NCBI GenBank assembly: GCA_035476575.1
Contig: DATILL010000077.1
Span: 1 to 28,383 of the forward strand
From: DATILL01 sp035476575
GTDB taxonomy: Bacteria; Actinomycetota; Actinomycetes; Mycobacteriales; JACQDL01
Reading direction: 5' to 3'
DNA: 28,383 nt
Shown here: in pieces, positions 13,769 through 21,237 of the stretch
Position numbering within the stretch: the first letter of the stretch is position 1
How the letters are laid out: each line of letters opens with the position of its first letter
Translations under genes and position numbers: made by a program
The notes under the pieces: model-generated
What the model was told of the DNA's origin: nothing
Database searches by the model: none
What the model saw: the letters and a program-made list of their open reading frames with translations, nothing else

Positions 13769-16613
13769 AGCTGCAGCCGCTGGTCGCCCCGCATCCTTCG
13801 CAGACGTAGCAGCTTCCGGCCGGGCGCATCTTCGTGCCACAGGTCAGGCAGAGTGGTGCGTCCGCATGCTTCCGCTGGGCGATGTTGAGCGTGCCCGCAG
13901 CCGGAGTCTCCGTAGCCGGTGTCCCGGCCGCCGAGCCGCCGGTGGCCACCGCGGCAGGCGTCTCGGCGTGGGCCGCCGAGTGGCTCGGGTCCGCGTGCGG
14001 CTCGGCCTCGTTGAGCGCCGTGGCCCGTTCCGCAGCGGTCAGGATGCCCAGGTCGGACCGGGCCTCGAACGGCAGGAAGTCGAGCGCCAGCCGGCGGAAG
14101 ATGTAGTCCATCACGGAGCTGACCATCCGGATGTCCGGGTCGTCCGTCACGCCGGCCGGCTCGAACCGCATGTTGGTGAACTTCGAGACGTAGGTCTCCA
14201 GGGGCACGCCGTACTGCAGACCGATCGAGATCGCGACCGAGAAGGCGTCCATGATGCCGGCAAGCGTGGAGCCCTGCTTGCTCATCTTCAGGAAGACCTC
14301 ACCCAGGCCGTCGTCCGGATAGGACGACGCCGTGATGTACCCCTCGGCCTCGCCGACCCGGAACGACGTGGTGATGCTCGGCCGCGCCTTCGGCAGCCGC
14401 TTGCGGACCGGCCGGTGCGCCGCGGCCGGCTCCGGGGTGGTCGCATCCGGGGTGGCCGGGTCCGGGGTACGACCACCGGCCGCGGTGCTCTTCGTCCTCG
14501 CCGACAGGGGCTGGCCGACCTTGCAGTTGTCCCGGTAGACGGCGAGCGCCTTGAGGCCGAGCCGCCAGCCCTCCAGGTAGACCTGCTCGATGTCATCCAC
14601 CGTGGCCGACTCGGGCAGGTTGACGGTCTTCGAGATCGCGCCGGACAGGTGCGGCTGCGCCGCCGCCATCATGTGCACGTGCCCCATGGGCTTGATGGCG
14701 CGCTCGCCCATCGCGCAGTCGAACACGTCGTAGTGCTCCGGGCGCAGGCCGGGCGCGTCGACGACGTGACCGTGCTCACCGACGTACTCGACGATCGCCT
14801 CCACCTGCTCGTCGTGGTAGCCGAGCGACCGCAGCGCCGGAGCGACCGCCTGGTTCACGATCTGCATCGAGCCCCCGCCGTAGAGCTTCTTGTACTTCAC
14901 CAGGGCCAGGTCGGGCTCGATCCCGGTGGTGTCGCAGTCCATCATCAGGCCGATGGTGCCGGTGGGGGCGAGCAGGCTGGCCTGCGCGTTGCGCCAGCCA
15001 CTCTTGGCGCCGACCGCGATGCACCGTTCCCACTGCTCGGCCGCCGAGCGGAGGATCAGCGCGTCGTCCGGACCGACGGAGCGGACCGCGTCACACGCCG
15101 CCGCGTGCTTGCGCATCACCCGCTGATGCGCCCGGGCGTTGCGCGGGTAGCCGTCGTACGGTCCCACGACCACGGCGAGCTCCGCCGAACGACGGTACGC
15201 CGCACCGGTCATGAGGGAGGTGATGGCGGCGGCGAGCGCCCGCCCGCCCTCGGAGTCGTAGGCGTGACCGGTCCGCATCAGCAACGAGCCGAGGTTCGCG
15301 TAGCCGATGCCGAGCTGCCGGTACGCCCGCGTGGTCTCCGCGATCTTCTCGGTCGGGAAGTCCGCGAAGCAGATCGAGATGTCCATCGCGGTGATGACGA
15401 GCTCGACCGCCTTGACGAACAGCTCGGTGTCGAACGTCCCGTCGGCCCGCAGGAACGTGACGAGGTTCAGGGACGCCAGGTTGCACGAGGAGTTGTCCAG
15501 TGACATGTACTCCGAGCACGGGTTGGAGGCGGTGATCCGGCCGGTCTCCGGGTTGGTGTGCCAGTCGTTGATCGTGTCCTCGTACTGGATGCCGGGGTCG
15601 GCGCACTCCCAGGCAGCCTGTGCCATCTTCCGGAAGAGGCTCCGGGCGTCCACCGTGTCGACGGCGCCGCCGTCCAGCCGGGCACGGAGCTCGAACGTGT
15701 CTCCGTTGACCATGGCGTTCATGAATGTGTCGGAGACGCGCACCGAGTTGTTCGCGTTCTGATATTGGACGCTGAGAATGTCCTTGCCGCCGAGGTCGAC
15801 ATCGAACCCGGCGTCCCGCAGCACCCTGATCTTGTCCTCTTCGCGGGCCTTCGTCTGGATGAACTCCTCGACGTCAGGGTGGTCGACATCGAGGATCACC
15901 ATCTTTGCCGCGCGGCGGGTGGCCCCGCCCGACTTGATCGTCCCGGCAGAGGCGTCCGCACCGCGCATGAAGCTGACCGGCCCGGACGCCGTGCCCCCGC
16001 TGGACAGCAGCTCCCGAGAGGACCGGATGCGGGAGAGGTTGATCCCCGAGCCGGAGCCACCTTTGAAGATGAGCCCCTCCTCCCGGTACCAGTTCAGGAT
16101 CGACTCCATCGTGTCGTCCACGGAGAGGATGAAACACGCTGAGACCTGCGACGGCGACGCGGTGCCCACGTTGAACCAGACGGGGGAGTTGAAGCTGAAG
16201 ACCTGGTGCAGCAACATCCAGGTGAGCTCGTGCCCGAACAGGTCGGCGTCGGCCTCGTCGAAGTACCCGAAGGCCACCCCGGTGTCCCGGTAGACCTTGA
16301 CGACCCGGTCAATGATCTGGCGCAGGCTCCATTCACGCTCGGCCGTCCCCAGCGCGCCGCGAAAGTACCGGGTGGTCACGATGTTCGTCGCGTTCACCGA
16401 CCAGAAGTCCGGGAACTCGACGCCGCGCTGTTCGAAGTTCACGGCACCGTCGCGCCAGTTGGTCATGATGACGTCGCGGCGCTCCCACGTGACCTCGTCG
16501 TACGGATGGACGCCCGCGGTGGTGTAGATGCGCTCGATGCGTAGTCCCTTGGCTGACCGCGCATTTCTGCTCCGCGTCGAGCTGCGCGACGAACCACTGA
16601 CCGTCTCGGTCAT
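13767..16613 (-). CDS. nrdJ: Vitamin B12-dependent (class II) ribonucleotide reductase
   Basis: The enzyme reduces ribonucleotides to deoxyribonucleotides with adenosylcobalamin as radical source, independent of oxygen. It has 948 aa from the ATG at 16613, with GAGAGGG about 7 nt upstream (a TTG two codons earlier is less likely). Landmarks in order: WSVNATNIVTTRYFRG; SQVSACFILSVDDTMESI with a conserved Cys; KGGSGSGINLSRIRSSRELL; the active-site segment NPCSEYMSLDNSSCNLASLN; APTGTIGLMMDCDTTGIEPD; ISKTVNLPESATVDDIEQVY; and a C-terminal zinc ribbon (residues about 915-948) with LCLTCGTKM and CYVCEGCG. Length and layout are typical of actinobacterial NrdJ. It follows nrdR by 27 nt, so the two are co-transcribed and under NrdR control. 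Confidence 0.97.
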   Translation of the reverse strand: MTETVSGSSRSSTRSRNARSAKGLRIERIYTTAGVHPYDEVTWERRDVIMTNWRDGAVNFEQRGVEFPDFWSVNATNIVTTRYFRGALGTAEREWSLRQIIDRVVKVYRDTGVAFGYFDEADADLFGHELTWMLLHQVFSFNSPVWFNVGTASPSQVSACFILSVDDTMESILNWYREEGLIFKGGSGSGINLSRIRSSRELLSSGGTASGPVSFMRGADASAGTIKSGGATRRAAKMVILDVDHPDVEEFIQTKAREEDKIRVLRDAGFDVDLGGKDILSVQYQNANNSVRVSDTFMNAMVNGDTFELRARLDGGAVDTVDARSLFRKMAQAAWECADPGIQYEDTINDWHTNPETGRITASNPCSEYMSLDNSSCNLASLNLVTFLRADGTFDTELFVKAVELVITAMDISICFADFPTEKIAETTRAYRQLGIGYANLGSLLMRTGHAYDSEGGRALAAAITSLMTGAAYRRSAELAVVVGPYDGYPRNARAHQRVMRKHAAACDAVRSVGPDDALILRSAAEQWERCIAVGAKSGWRNAQASLLAPTGTIGLMMDCDTTGIEPDLALVKYKKLYGGGSMQIVNQAVAPALRSLGYHDEQVEAIVEYVGEHGHVVDAPGLRPEHYDVFDCAMGERAIKPMGHVHMMAAAQPHLSGAISKTVNLPESATVDDIEQVYLEGWRLGLKALAVYRDNCKVGQPLSARTKSTAAGGRTPDPATPDATTPEPAAAHRPVRKRLPKARPSITTSFRVGEAEGYITASSYPDDGLGEVFLKMSKQGSTLAGIMDAFSVAISIGLQYGVPLETYVSKFTNMRFEPAGVTDDPDIRMVSSVMDYIFRRLALDFLPFEARSDLGILTAAERATALNEAEPHADPSHSAAHAETPAAVATGGSAAGTPATETPAAGTLNIAQRKHADAPLCLTCGTKMRPAGSCYVCEGCGATSGCS

Positions 16614-16640
16614 GCCCAAACCCTCTCGTGCAGAGTTGAC

Positions 16641-17135
16641 TCAGGGGGTGCTTTCGGCGTGCCCGCTGCTGAGCCCAAGCTGTGAAATGGAATCTTCGGT
16701 GCGAAGCAGGTTGATCTCGGTCTCGAAGTCCTCCAGCGACTGGAACGGCCGGTACACCGAGGCGAAGCGCATGTACGCGATCACGTCGAGCTCACGCAGC
16801 GGTCCGAGGATGACCAGCCCGACGTCGTTGGACGGGATCGTGGCGCACCCGGTCGCCCGGATGGCCTCCTCGACGCGCTGGCTGAGCTGGGCGATGGCGT
16901 CCGCGCTGACCGGTCTGCCCTGGCATGCCTTGCGCACCCCGGCAGTGACCTTCTCGCGGCTGAACGGCTCGGTCACCCCGCTGCGCTTGACGACGATCAA
17001 GGCTGCGGTCTCCATCGTGGTGAACCGGCGCCCGCAGTCGGGGCAGGCCCGGCGCCGCCGGATCGCCGTGCCGTCGTCGGTCGTTCTGCTGTCGACGACC
17101 CGGCTGTCCTCGTAGCGACAGAACGGGCAGTGCAT
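16641..17135 (-). CDS. nrdR: Transcriptional repressor NrdR
   Basis: NrdR senses ATP/dATP and represses ribonucleotide reductase genes through paired NrdR boxes. The 164-residue protein starts at the ATG at 17135 (MHCPFCRYEDSRVVDSRTTD); upstream GGAAGGTGGG provides a ribosome site. The N-terminal zinc ribbon has CPFC (Cys3, Cys6) and CPDCGRRF (Cys31, Cys34). The ATP-cone follows: VVKRSGVTEPFSREKVTAGV and KACQGRPVSADAIAQL. Typical length is 150-170 aa. It heads the operon with nrdJ, and two box-like repeats sit about 80-125 nt upstream. Confidence 0.97.
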   Translation of the reverse strand: MHCPFCRYEDSRVVDSRTTDDGTAIRRRRACPDCGRRFTTMETAALIVVKRSGVTEPFSREKVTAGVRKACQGRPVSADAIAQLSQRVEEAIRATGCATIPSNDVGLVILGPLRELDVIAYMRFASVYRPFQSLEDFETEINLLRTEDSISQLGLSSGHAESTP

Positions 17136-17453
17136 GGGTGCGACCCACCTTCCTGGAGCAGGATCCTGGCGGGAGCCTATCGTCGGCCACTGACAGAAGT
17201 CTGGCTCTCGGCCGACCACAAGCTGTAGGCAACTTCCAAAGGTGTAACTACCAGATGTTGGCAACCCTAGGGCAGAGCCGCGGCTCCTCGCAAGCTTTCC
17301 GCGGGTGTGTCGGGGCGGAGACGTGCCGGCCTGGACCGCCCAGCCGGCGTTCGTCCGGGCGGGGTTTCGGGCTTGCTGGGACACCCTGGGGCCGGTGGCC
17401 CGCGGACCCTCGCGGCGTAGAGTCCGGGGCAGCCGGAGGGAGGTCGGGCGGTC
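17136..17453. other. Divergent intergenic region between nrdR and the radical SAM gene
   Basis: These 318 nt hold no convincing gene. The left half contains the NrdR-box pair; the right half holds a possible -10 (TAGAGT, 17418-17423) and the ribosome site of the radical SAM gene. I see no cobalamin riboswitch. Confidence 0.6.
17215..17261 (-). promoter_or_regulatory. Pair of NrdR-box-like repeats
   Basis: ACCACAAGCTGTAGG (17215-17229) and ACTACCAGATGTTGG (17247-17261) match each other at 11 of 15 positions. They start 32 bp apart, about three helical turns, the spacing expected of NrdR box pairs, and lie upstream of nrdR-nrdJ. Confidence 0.55.
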
Positions 17454-18812
17454 GTGATGGCGGACGCGGACGGTGGCTCGATGGCCGCCCGGTCCGCGCT
17501 GCGCGTCGCCCTGGTGTACGTCGGCGGCCCAGAGAGCCCGGCGCGGCCGGTCATGAGCCCGCCGGTGGGAACCCAGCTCCTCGGGTCCTTGCTGCTGGCG
17601 CATGGCTACCCCGTGCGGATCTACGACACCCGGCTGCAGCCACCGGAGCTGTTGCGCGGAGCCCTCGCCGAGCTCGACCCGCGGATCGTGGGGCTCAGCT
17701 TTCTCTCCCCGAGCGCGGCGGACGCCGTTGCGCTCGCCCGGGAGCTGCGGGCCGACGGGCGGTTCGTCATCGCTGGCGGGGTGCACGCCAGCATTCATAC
17801 CCGGACGCTGCTGGAGCTCGGCGTGGTCGACTGCGTGGTGCGCGGCGAAGGGGAGCACGCCCTGCTTGACATCTGCGCGGCAATGGCCTCGGGCGGCTGG
17901 CCACCGCCGGTTGTTGAAGGGCGGCCGTTCGACGACATGGACCTGCTGCCGGACTATGCCGACTTCGAATGTTATCGGGGTCTCTACAACCGGCCGGAAC
18001 GGTTCCTGCCGGCATATGTGCAGATCGGGCGCGGCTGCCCGATGAAATGCACGTTCTGCGAGCTGCCGAACCGGGCCGTGTTCGCGCCGCCCAGGCGGCG
18101 GTTCAAGTCGGTCGACCGAGTGCTGGCCGAGATCCGGACCTACGTCGCACGCTGGGGCGTCAACTTTGTCACGCTCGTCGACTCGATCGCGACGCTGAAC
18201 CTGCCGCTGATCACCGAGCTCGTGCGCCGGATGGACGCGGAGCTCCCCCGGGTGGGCCTGATGTTCAACGGTCATGTGAACCGCTTCAACCGGGCGCTGG
18301 CGGAGCAGATCGGGCTTGCGCAGGAGGGCCGGCGTGACACCGAGCGAATCAGCGTGTGGTTCGGCTTCGAAAGCGGCTCGCAGCGGTTGCTCGACCTGAT
18401 GCGGAAGGAGACCACGGTGGAGAAGGGAGTCGCGGTCGCGGCGCTGTGCCGGGAGTATGACGTGCAGCTCGGCGCCAACTTGCTGCTCGGCGTGCCGACC
18501 GAGACTCCGGACGACTATGCCAGGCATCACGACTTTATGGCGACGATTGCGCCGACATTTCCCAACCCGAACATCCTCAACCCGCTGCCCGGCACCGAGA
18601 TGTACGACTACTGCACCGCGCACGCGCTGCTGCGCGATCCGGCCGACTGTTCGATCTGGACGCACACCGACATCGCCGAGCGGGGGCACGGACCGGTAGT
18701 CGGCGTCGACTACGATCTCGTCCTGGACGCGTACTACCGGTATCGGGAGGACGAGCGGCCCGACGCCGACCTGCTCGGGCCGCCGCGGCATCAGCCGTGG
18801 GCCGCGGGATAG
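17454..18812 (+). CDS. B12-binding-domain radical SAM protein
   Basis: The frame starts at GTG 17454 or ATG 17457; GGAGGGAGG (17435-17443) lies 10-13 nt upstream; 452 aa from the GTG. Residues about 15-150 are a cobalamin-binding fold (RVALVYVGG, VGTQLLGSLLLAHGYPVRIY, IAGGVHAS). The radical SAM core has the cluster motif Cys195-x3-Cys199-x2-Cys202 in IGRGCPMKCTFCELP. The downstream WFGFESGSQRLLDLMRK and ANLLLGVPTETPDDY are typical of the BchE/elongator-like branch. The B12 domain lacks the DxHxxG motif, as is usual in this branch. The reaction is unknown: methylation, ring formation or other radical chemistry are possible. It is divergent from nrdR-nrdJ. Confidence 0.9.
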   Translation: MMADADGGSMAARSALRVALVYVGGPESPARPVMSPPVGTQLLGSLLLAHGYPVRIYDTRLQPPELLRGALAELDPRIVGLSFLSPSAADAVALARELRADGRFVIAGGVHASIHTRTLLELGVVDCVVRGEGEHALLDICAAMASGGWPPPVVEGRPFDDMDLLPDYADFECYRGLYNRPERFLPAYVQIGRGCPMKCTFCELPNRAVFAPPRRRFKSVDRVLAEIRTYVARWGVNFVTLVDSIATLNLPLITELVRRMDAELPRVGLMFNGHVNRFNRALAEQIGLAQEGRRDTERISVWFGFESGSQRLLDLMRKETTVEKGVAVAALCREYDVQLGANLLLGVPTETPDDYARHHDFMATIAPTFPNPNILNPLPGTEMYDYCTAHALLRDPADCSIWTHTDIAERGHGPVVGVDYDLVLDAYYRYREDERPDADLLGPPRHQPWAAG

Positions 18813-18832
18813 CCGCGCGCCGTCGTTCGCCG

Positions 18833-18856
18833 CTCCGACCCTCCGACCCTCCGACC
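18833..18856. repeat. Three 8-bp tandem repeats
   Basis: TCCGACCC, TCCGACCC and TCCGACCT follow one another between the radical SAM gene and the vapBC promoter. Short GC-rich repeats; no function is evident. Confidence 0.6.
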
Positions 18857-18869
18857 TCTGGCAACGCGC

Positions 18870-18898
18870 TTGCTACCGCGGTAGTCTCCCGGTAGTAT
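18870..18898 (+). promoter_or_regulatory. vapBC promoter, leaderless, with operator palindrome
   Basis: TTGCTA (18870-18875) and TAGTAT (18893-18898) are 17 nt apart. The -10 ends 7 nt before the vapB ATG (18906), so the mRNA should be leaderless; no ribosome site is present. The perfect palindrome CTACCGCGGTAG (18873-18884) lies across the -35 and spacer, and GGTAGT recurs at the -10. This fits autorepression by the antitoxin. Confidence 0.7.
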
Positions 18899-18905
18899 CG
18901 TCGCC

Positions 18906-19166
18906 ATGAGTGCGGAGAAGCTGTCCATTTCACTTGAGGCCGACCTGGCTGTCACGGTGCGGGCCGCGGCGGCGGAGCTGGGGGTGAGCGTGTCCACCTG
19001 GATCGCGGATGCGGCAGAGGCTCGGGTCCGGCAGCGCCGGCTCCGCGAGGCGCTGGACGCGTTGTCAGTCGAGGCCGGCGGGCTCGCCGTCGAGGACATC
19101 GACCAGCTTGTCGCCGAGGCGCGGCGTACGTCGATCGTGACTGCGGGCACCAAGGGGGCGGCGTGA
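18906..19166 (+). CDS. VapB-like antitoxin
   Basis: The 86-residue protein begins MSAEKLSISLEADLAVTVRA. The N-terminal strand LSISLE followed by two helices suggests a ribbon-helix-helix DNA-binding fold, and the C-terminal acidic stretch (LAVEDIDQLVAEARRTS) would wrap the toxin. It precedes the PIN gene with a GTGA overlap, the standard antitoxin-toxin coupling, and has its own palindromic operator. Family placement is by architecture; sequence in such antitoxins is poorly conserved. Confidence 0.85.
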   Translation: MSAEKLSISLEADLAVTVRAAAAELGVSVSTWIADAAEARVRQRRLREALDALSVEAGGLAVEDIDQLVAEARRTSIVTAGTKGAA

Positions 19167-19540
19167 CACTTGTTCTGGACGCGGGTGCCCTGCTCGCCTA
19201 TGACCGGGGCGACCGTACCGTGCGGGCGTTCCTGGAGCGCGCGGTCCGCACCGGTGCGGAGGTGCGGACGACGAGCGGCGCTGTCGCGCAGGTCTGGCGG
19301 AACGGCGCCAGCCAGGCCCGGCTCGAGATGCTGCTCAGTGGGGTTCTCGAGGTCGAGCTTGGCCGGTCGGAGTCGCGCCGGGCCGGTGCCCTGCTCGGCG
19401 TTGCGAGGCGAGCCGACGTGGTGGACGCCTCCGTCGTCGACGCGGCGACGGACGGCGACGAGATCCTCACCAGCGATCCGGACGACATCGCCTCCCTGGC
19501 GTGGGCGAGCGGAAAGACACTCATCGTGACCCAGGTCTGA
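19163..19540 (+). CDS. VapC-like PIN-domain toxin
   Basis: This 125-aa protein starts at a GTG overlapping the antitoxin TGA. PIN ribonuclease landmarks are Asp6 in LVLDAGALLAYDRGD, the acidic cluster VVDASVVDAATDGDEIL and TSDPDDIASL, whose Asp residues would bind Mg2+ or Mn2+. VapC toxins cleave tRNA or rRNA; the target here is unknown. The next gene starts 8 nt after the stop and may be read through from the vapBC promoter. Confidence 0.9.
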   Translation: MTLVLDAGALLAYDRGDRTVRAFLERAVRTGAEVRTTSGAVAQVWRNGASQARLEMLLSGVLEVELGRSESRRAGALLGVARRADVVDASVVDAATDGDEILTSDPDDIASLAWASGKTLIVTQV

Positions 19541-19548
19541 CCACCGCC

Positions 19549-20817
19549 GTGCCCGATCCCGCCGCCCTGCTGCGGGCGATGTACGCCACGGCGGTGGCGG
19601 CCGCCGACCCGCTGCTGCGGGTGCCGGCGTTCCTACCGTCGCGGCCAACCGGCAGGGTCGTCGTGGTGGGCGCCGGCAAGGCCTCGGCCCGGATGGCGCA
19701 GGCGGTCGAGCGGGCCTGGGGCGGCCCGCTGACCGGGCTGGTGGTGACGCGGTACGGCCACGCTGTCCGGTGCGAGCACGTCGAGGTTGTCGAGGCGGCA
19801 CACCCGGTGCCGGACGCGGCGGGAGAGCGGGCGGCCCGGCGCATCCTGGAGCTGGCCGTGGCGCTTGGCGAGGGCGACCTGCTGCTCGCGCTGGTCTCCG
19901 GCGGCGGCTCCGCACTGCTTACCTTGCCCGCCCCAGGGATCTCGCTGGCCGACAAGCAGGCGGTCAACACGGCGCTGCTGCGGTCCGGCGCGTCGATCGG
20001 CCAGCTCAACGTTGTCCGCAAGCAGCTTTCCGCGATCAAGGGCGGCCGGCTGGCGGCGGCGGCGTACCCGGCCCGCACCCTGGGCCTGCTGATCTCCGAC
20101 GTGCCCGGCGACGACCCGGCGGTGATCGCCTCCGGACCGACCGTGCCGGAGACCAGCACCCCGGCCGACGCACTCGCGGTGCTGCGGGCGTACGACGTGC
20201 CGGTGCCGCCTCCGGTGCGGGCGCACCTGACTGGCCTACGAGACCCGGGCGCGCGCTGCCCGGGCCCGGCCGACCCACGGCTGGCCCGGGTCGCCAACCA
20301 TGTCATCGCCGCGCCGCAGCAGTCCTTGGAGGCGGCCGCGGCGGTGGCCCGGGCCGCCGGGGTGACCCCGGTCGTGCTCAGCGACTCGCTGGAAGGGGAG
20401 GCCCGCGAGGTCGGCATCGTGCACGCCGGCATCGCCCGGCAGGTGGTGCGGCACGGCCAGCCGGCGCCGCCGCCGTGCGTGCTGCTCTCCGGCGGCGAGA
20501 CCACCGTGACGGTGCGCGGCGCCGGTCGGGGCGGGCGCAACGTCGAGTTCCTGCTCTCCCTCGCGCTGGCGCTGCGCGGCCTGCCGGGCGTGCACGCCAT
20601 CGCCTGCGACACCGACGGCGTGGACGGCGTCGAGGAGGTCGCGGGCGCCGTCATCGGGCCGGAGACCCTGAGCCGGGCCGCGGCGCTGGGTGTCGACCCG
20701 GCCGCCGCGCTCGCCGGCAACAACGGTCACGGCTTCTTCGCCGCGCTCGGCGACCAGGTGGTGACTGGCCCGACGCTGACCAACGTCAACGACTTCCGCG
20801 CCGTCCTGGTGGGCTGA
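19549..20817 (+). CDS. Glycerate 2-kinase (DUF4147/MOFRL family)
   Basis: The enzyme phosphorylates D-glycerate to 2-phosphoglycerate with ATP. GTG at 19549, 8 nt after the vapC stop, gives 422 aa (VPDPAALLRAMYATAV); a start at 19501 would overlap vapC by 40 nt. Family landmarks are VVVVGAGKASARMAQAVE, ALVSGGGSALL, NVVRKQLSAIKGGRLA, LISDVPGDDPAVIASGPT, LLSGGETTVTV, CDTDGVDG, and the C-terminal MOFRL-type TGPTLTNVNDFRAVL. No strong ribosome site is seen, so coupling to vapC is plausible. Length fits the family (400-450 aa). Confidence 0.92.
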   Translation: MPDPAALLRAMYATAVAAADPLLRVPAFLPSRPTGRVVVVGAGKASARMAQAVERAWGGPLTGLVVTRYGHAVRCEHVEVVEAAHPVPDAAGERAARRILELAVALGEGDLLLALVSGGGSALLTLPAPGISLADKQAVNTALLRSGASIGQLNVVRKQLSAIKGGRLAAAAYPARTLGLLISDVPGDDPAVIASGPTVPETSTPADALAVLRAYDVPVPPPVRAHLTGLRDPGARCPGPADPRLARVANHVIAAPQQSLEAAAAVARAAGVTPVVLSDSLEGEAREVGIVHAGIARQVVRHGQPAPPPCVLLSGGETTVTVRGAGRGGRNVEFLLSLALALRGLPGVHAIACDTDGVDGVEEVAGAVIGPETLSRAAALGVDPAAALAGNNGHGFFAALGDQVVTGPTLTNVNDFRAVLVG

Positions 20818-20862
20818 GCCGGCCCGGCAGGCGGCCTCGCCTGGCGTGGCAAACTGGCCGGT

Positions 20863-21237
20863 GTGATTACTGGAGCCCACGCGCTGATCTACTCCACCAA
20901 GGCGGAGGAGGTCCGAGCATTTTTCCGCGACAAGCTGGACCTGCCGTACGTCGACTCGGGCGACGGCTGGCTGATATTCGGGCTGCCGCCCGCCGAGGTC
21001 GGAGTACACCCGATCACGGAGGGCGGCAGGCACGAGCTCTACCTCATGTGCGACAACATCGAAACGACGGTGGCCGAGCTGACAGCCAAGGGGGTCGAGT
21101 TCGATGGGCCGGTCATCGATGCCGGCTTCGGCCTGTTGACGTCAATCGCGCTGCCGGGCGGTACCACGCTCGGCCTGTATGAACCCCGTCATCCCACCGT
21201 CGCCGACGCCGACCAACCTCAGATCGCCGCGACCTGA
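20863..21237 (+). CDS. VOC-superfamily (glyoxalase/bleomycin-resistance-like) protein
   Basis: The 124-residue protein starts at a GTG and has paired beta-alpha-beta-beta-beta modules: ALIYSTKAEEVRAFFRDKLD, GWLIFGLPPAEVGVHP, then ELYLMCDNIETTVAELTAKG, and GTTLGLYEPRHP. Possible metal ligands are His6, Glu58 and Glu107, as in glyoxalase-type folds, but the set is incomplete enough that a metal-free role is possible. It lies 45 nt after the glycerate kinase and its 3' end overlaps the convergent XRE-TPR gene by 19 nt. Confidence 0.85.
   Translation: MITGAHALIYSTKAEEVRAFFRDKLDLPYVDSGDGWLIFGLPPAEVGVHPITEGGRHELYLMCDNIETTVAELTAKGVEFDGPVIDAGFGLLTSIALPGGTTLGLYEPRHPTVADADQPQIAAT

Noticed and set aside
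13866..15503. Long plus-strand open frame opposite nrdJ
   Set aside because: It is antisense to highly conserved reductase sequence and Arg/Val/Asp-rich without recognisable domains.
17136..17453. Cobalamin riboswitch before B12-related genes
   Set aside because: I looked for the conserved B12-box and core and saw none on either strand; control by NrdR boxes is better supported.
17136..18791. Upstream extension of nrdR on the minus strand (716-codon frame)
   Set aside because: NrdR begins at MHCPFCR (17135); the extension crosses its promoter region and is antisense to the radical SAM gene.
19770..21182. 470-codon plus-strand frame across the glycerate kinase and VOC genes
   Set aside because: It runs through two confident genes in another frame and is Gly/Arg/Ala-rich, a GC-bias shadow.
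21219..21237. 19-nt antisense overlap of VOC and XRE-TPR genes as a regulatory feature
   Set aside because: Short 3' overlaps of convergent genes are common in compact GC-rich genomes; nothing else points to regulation.
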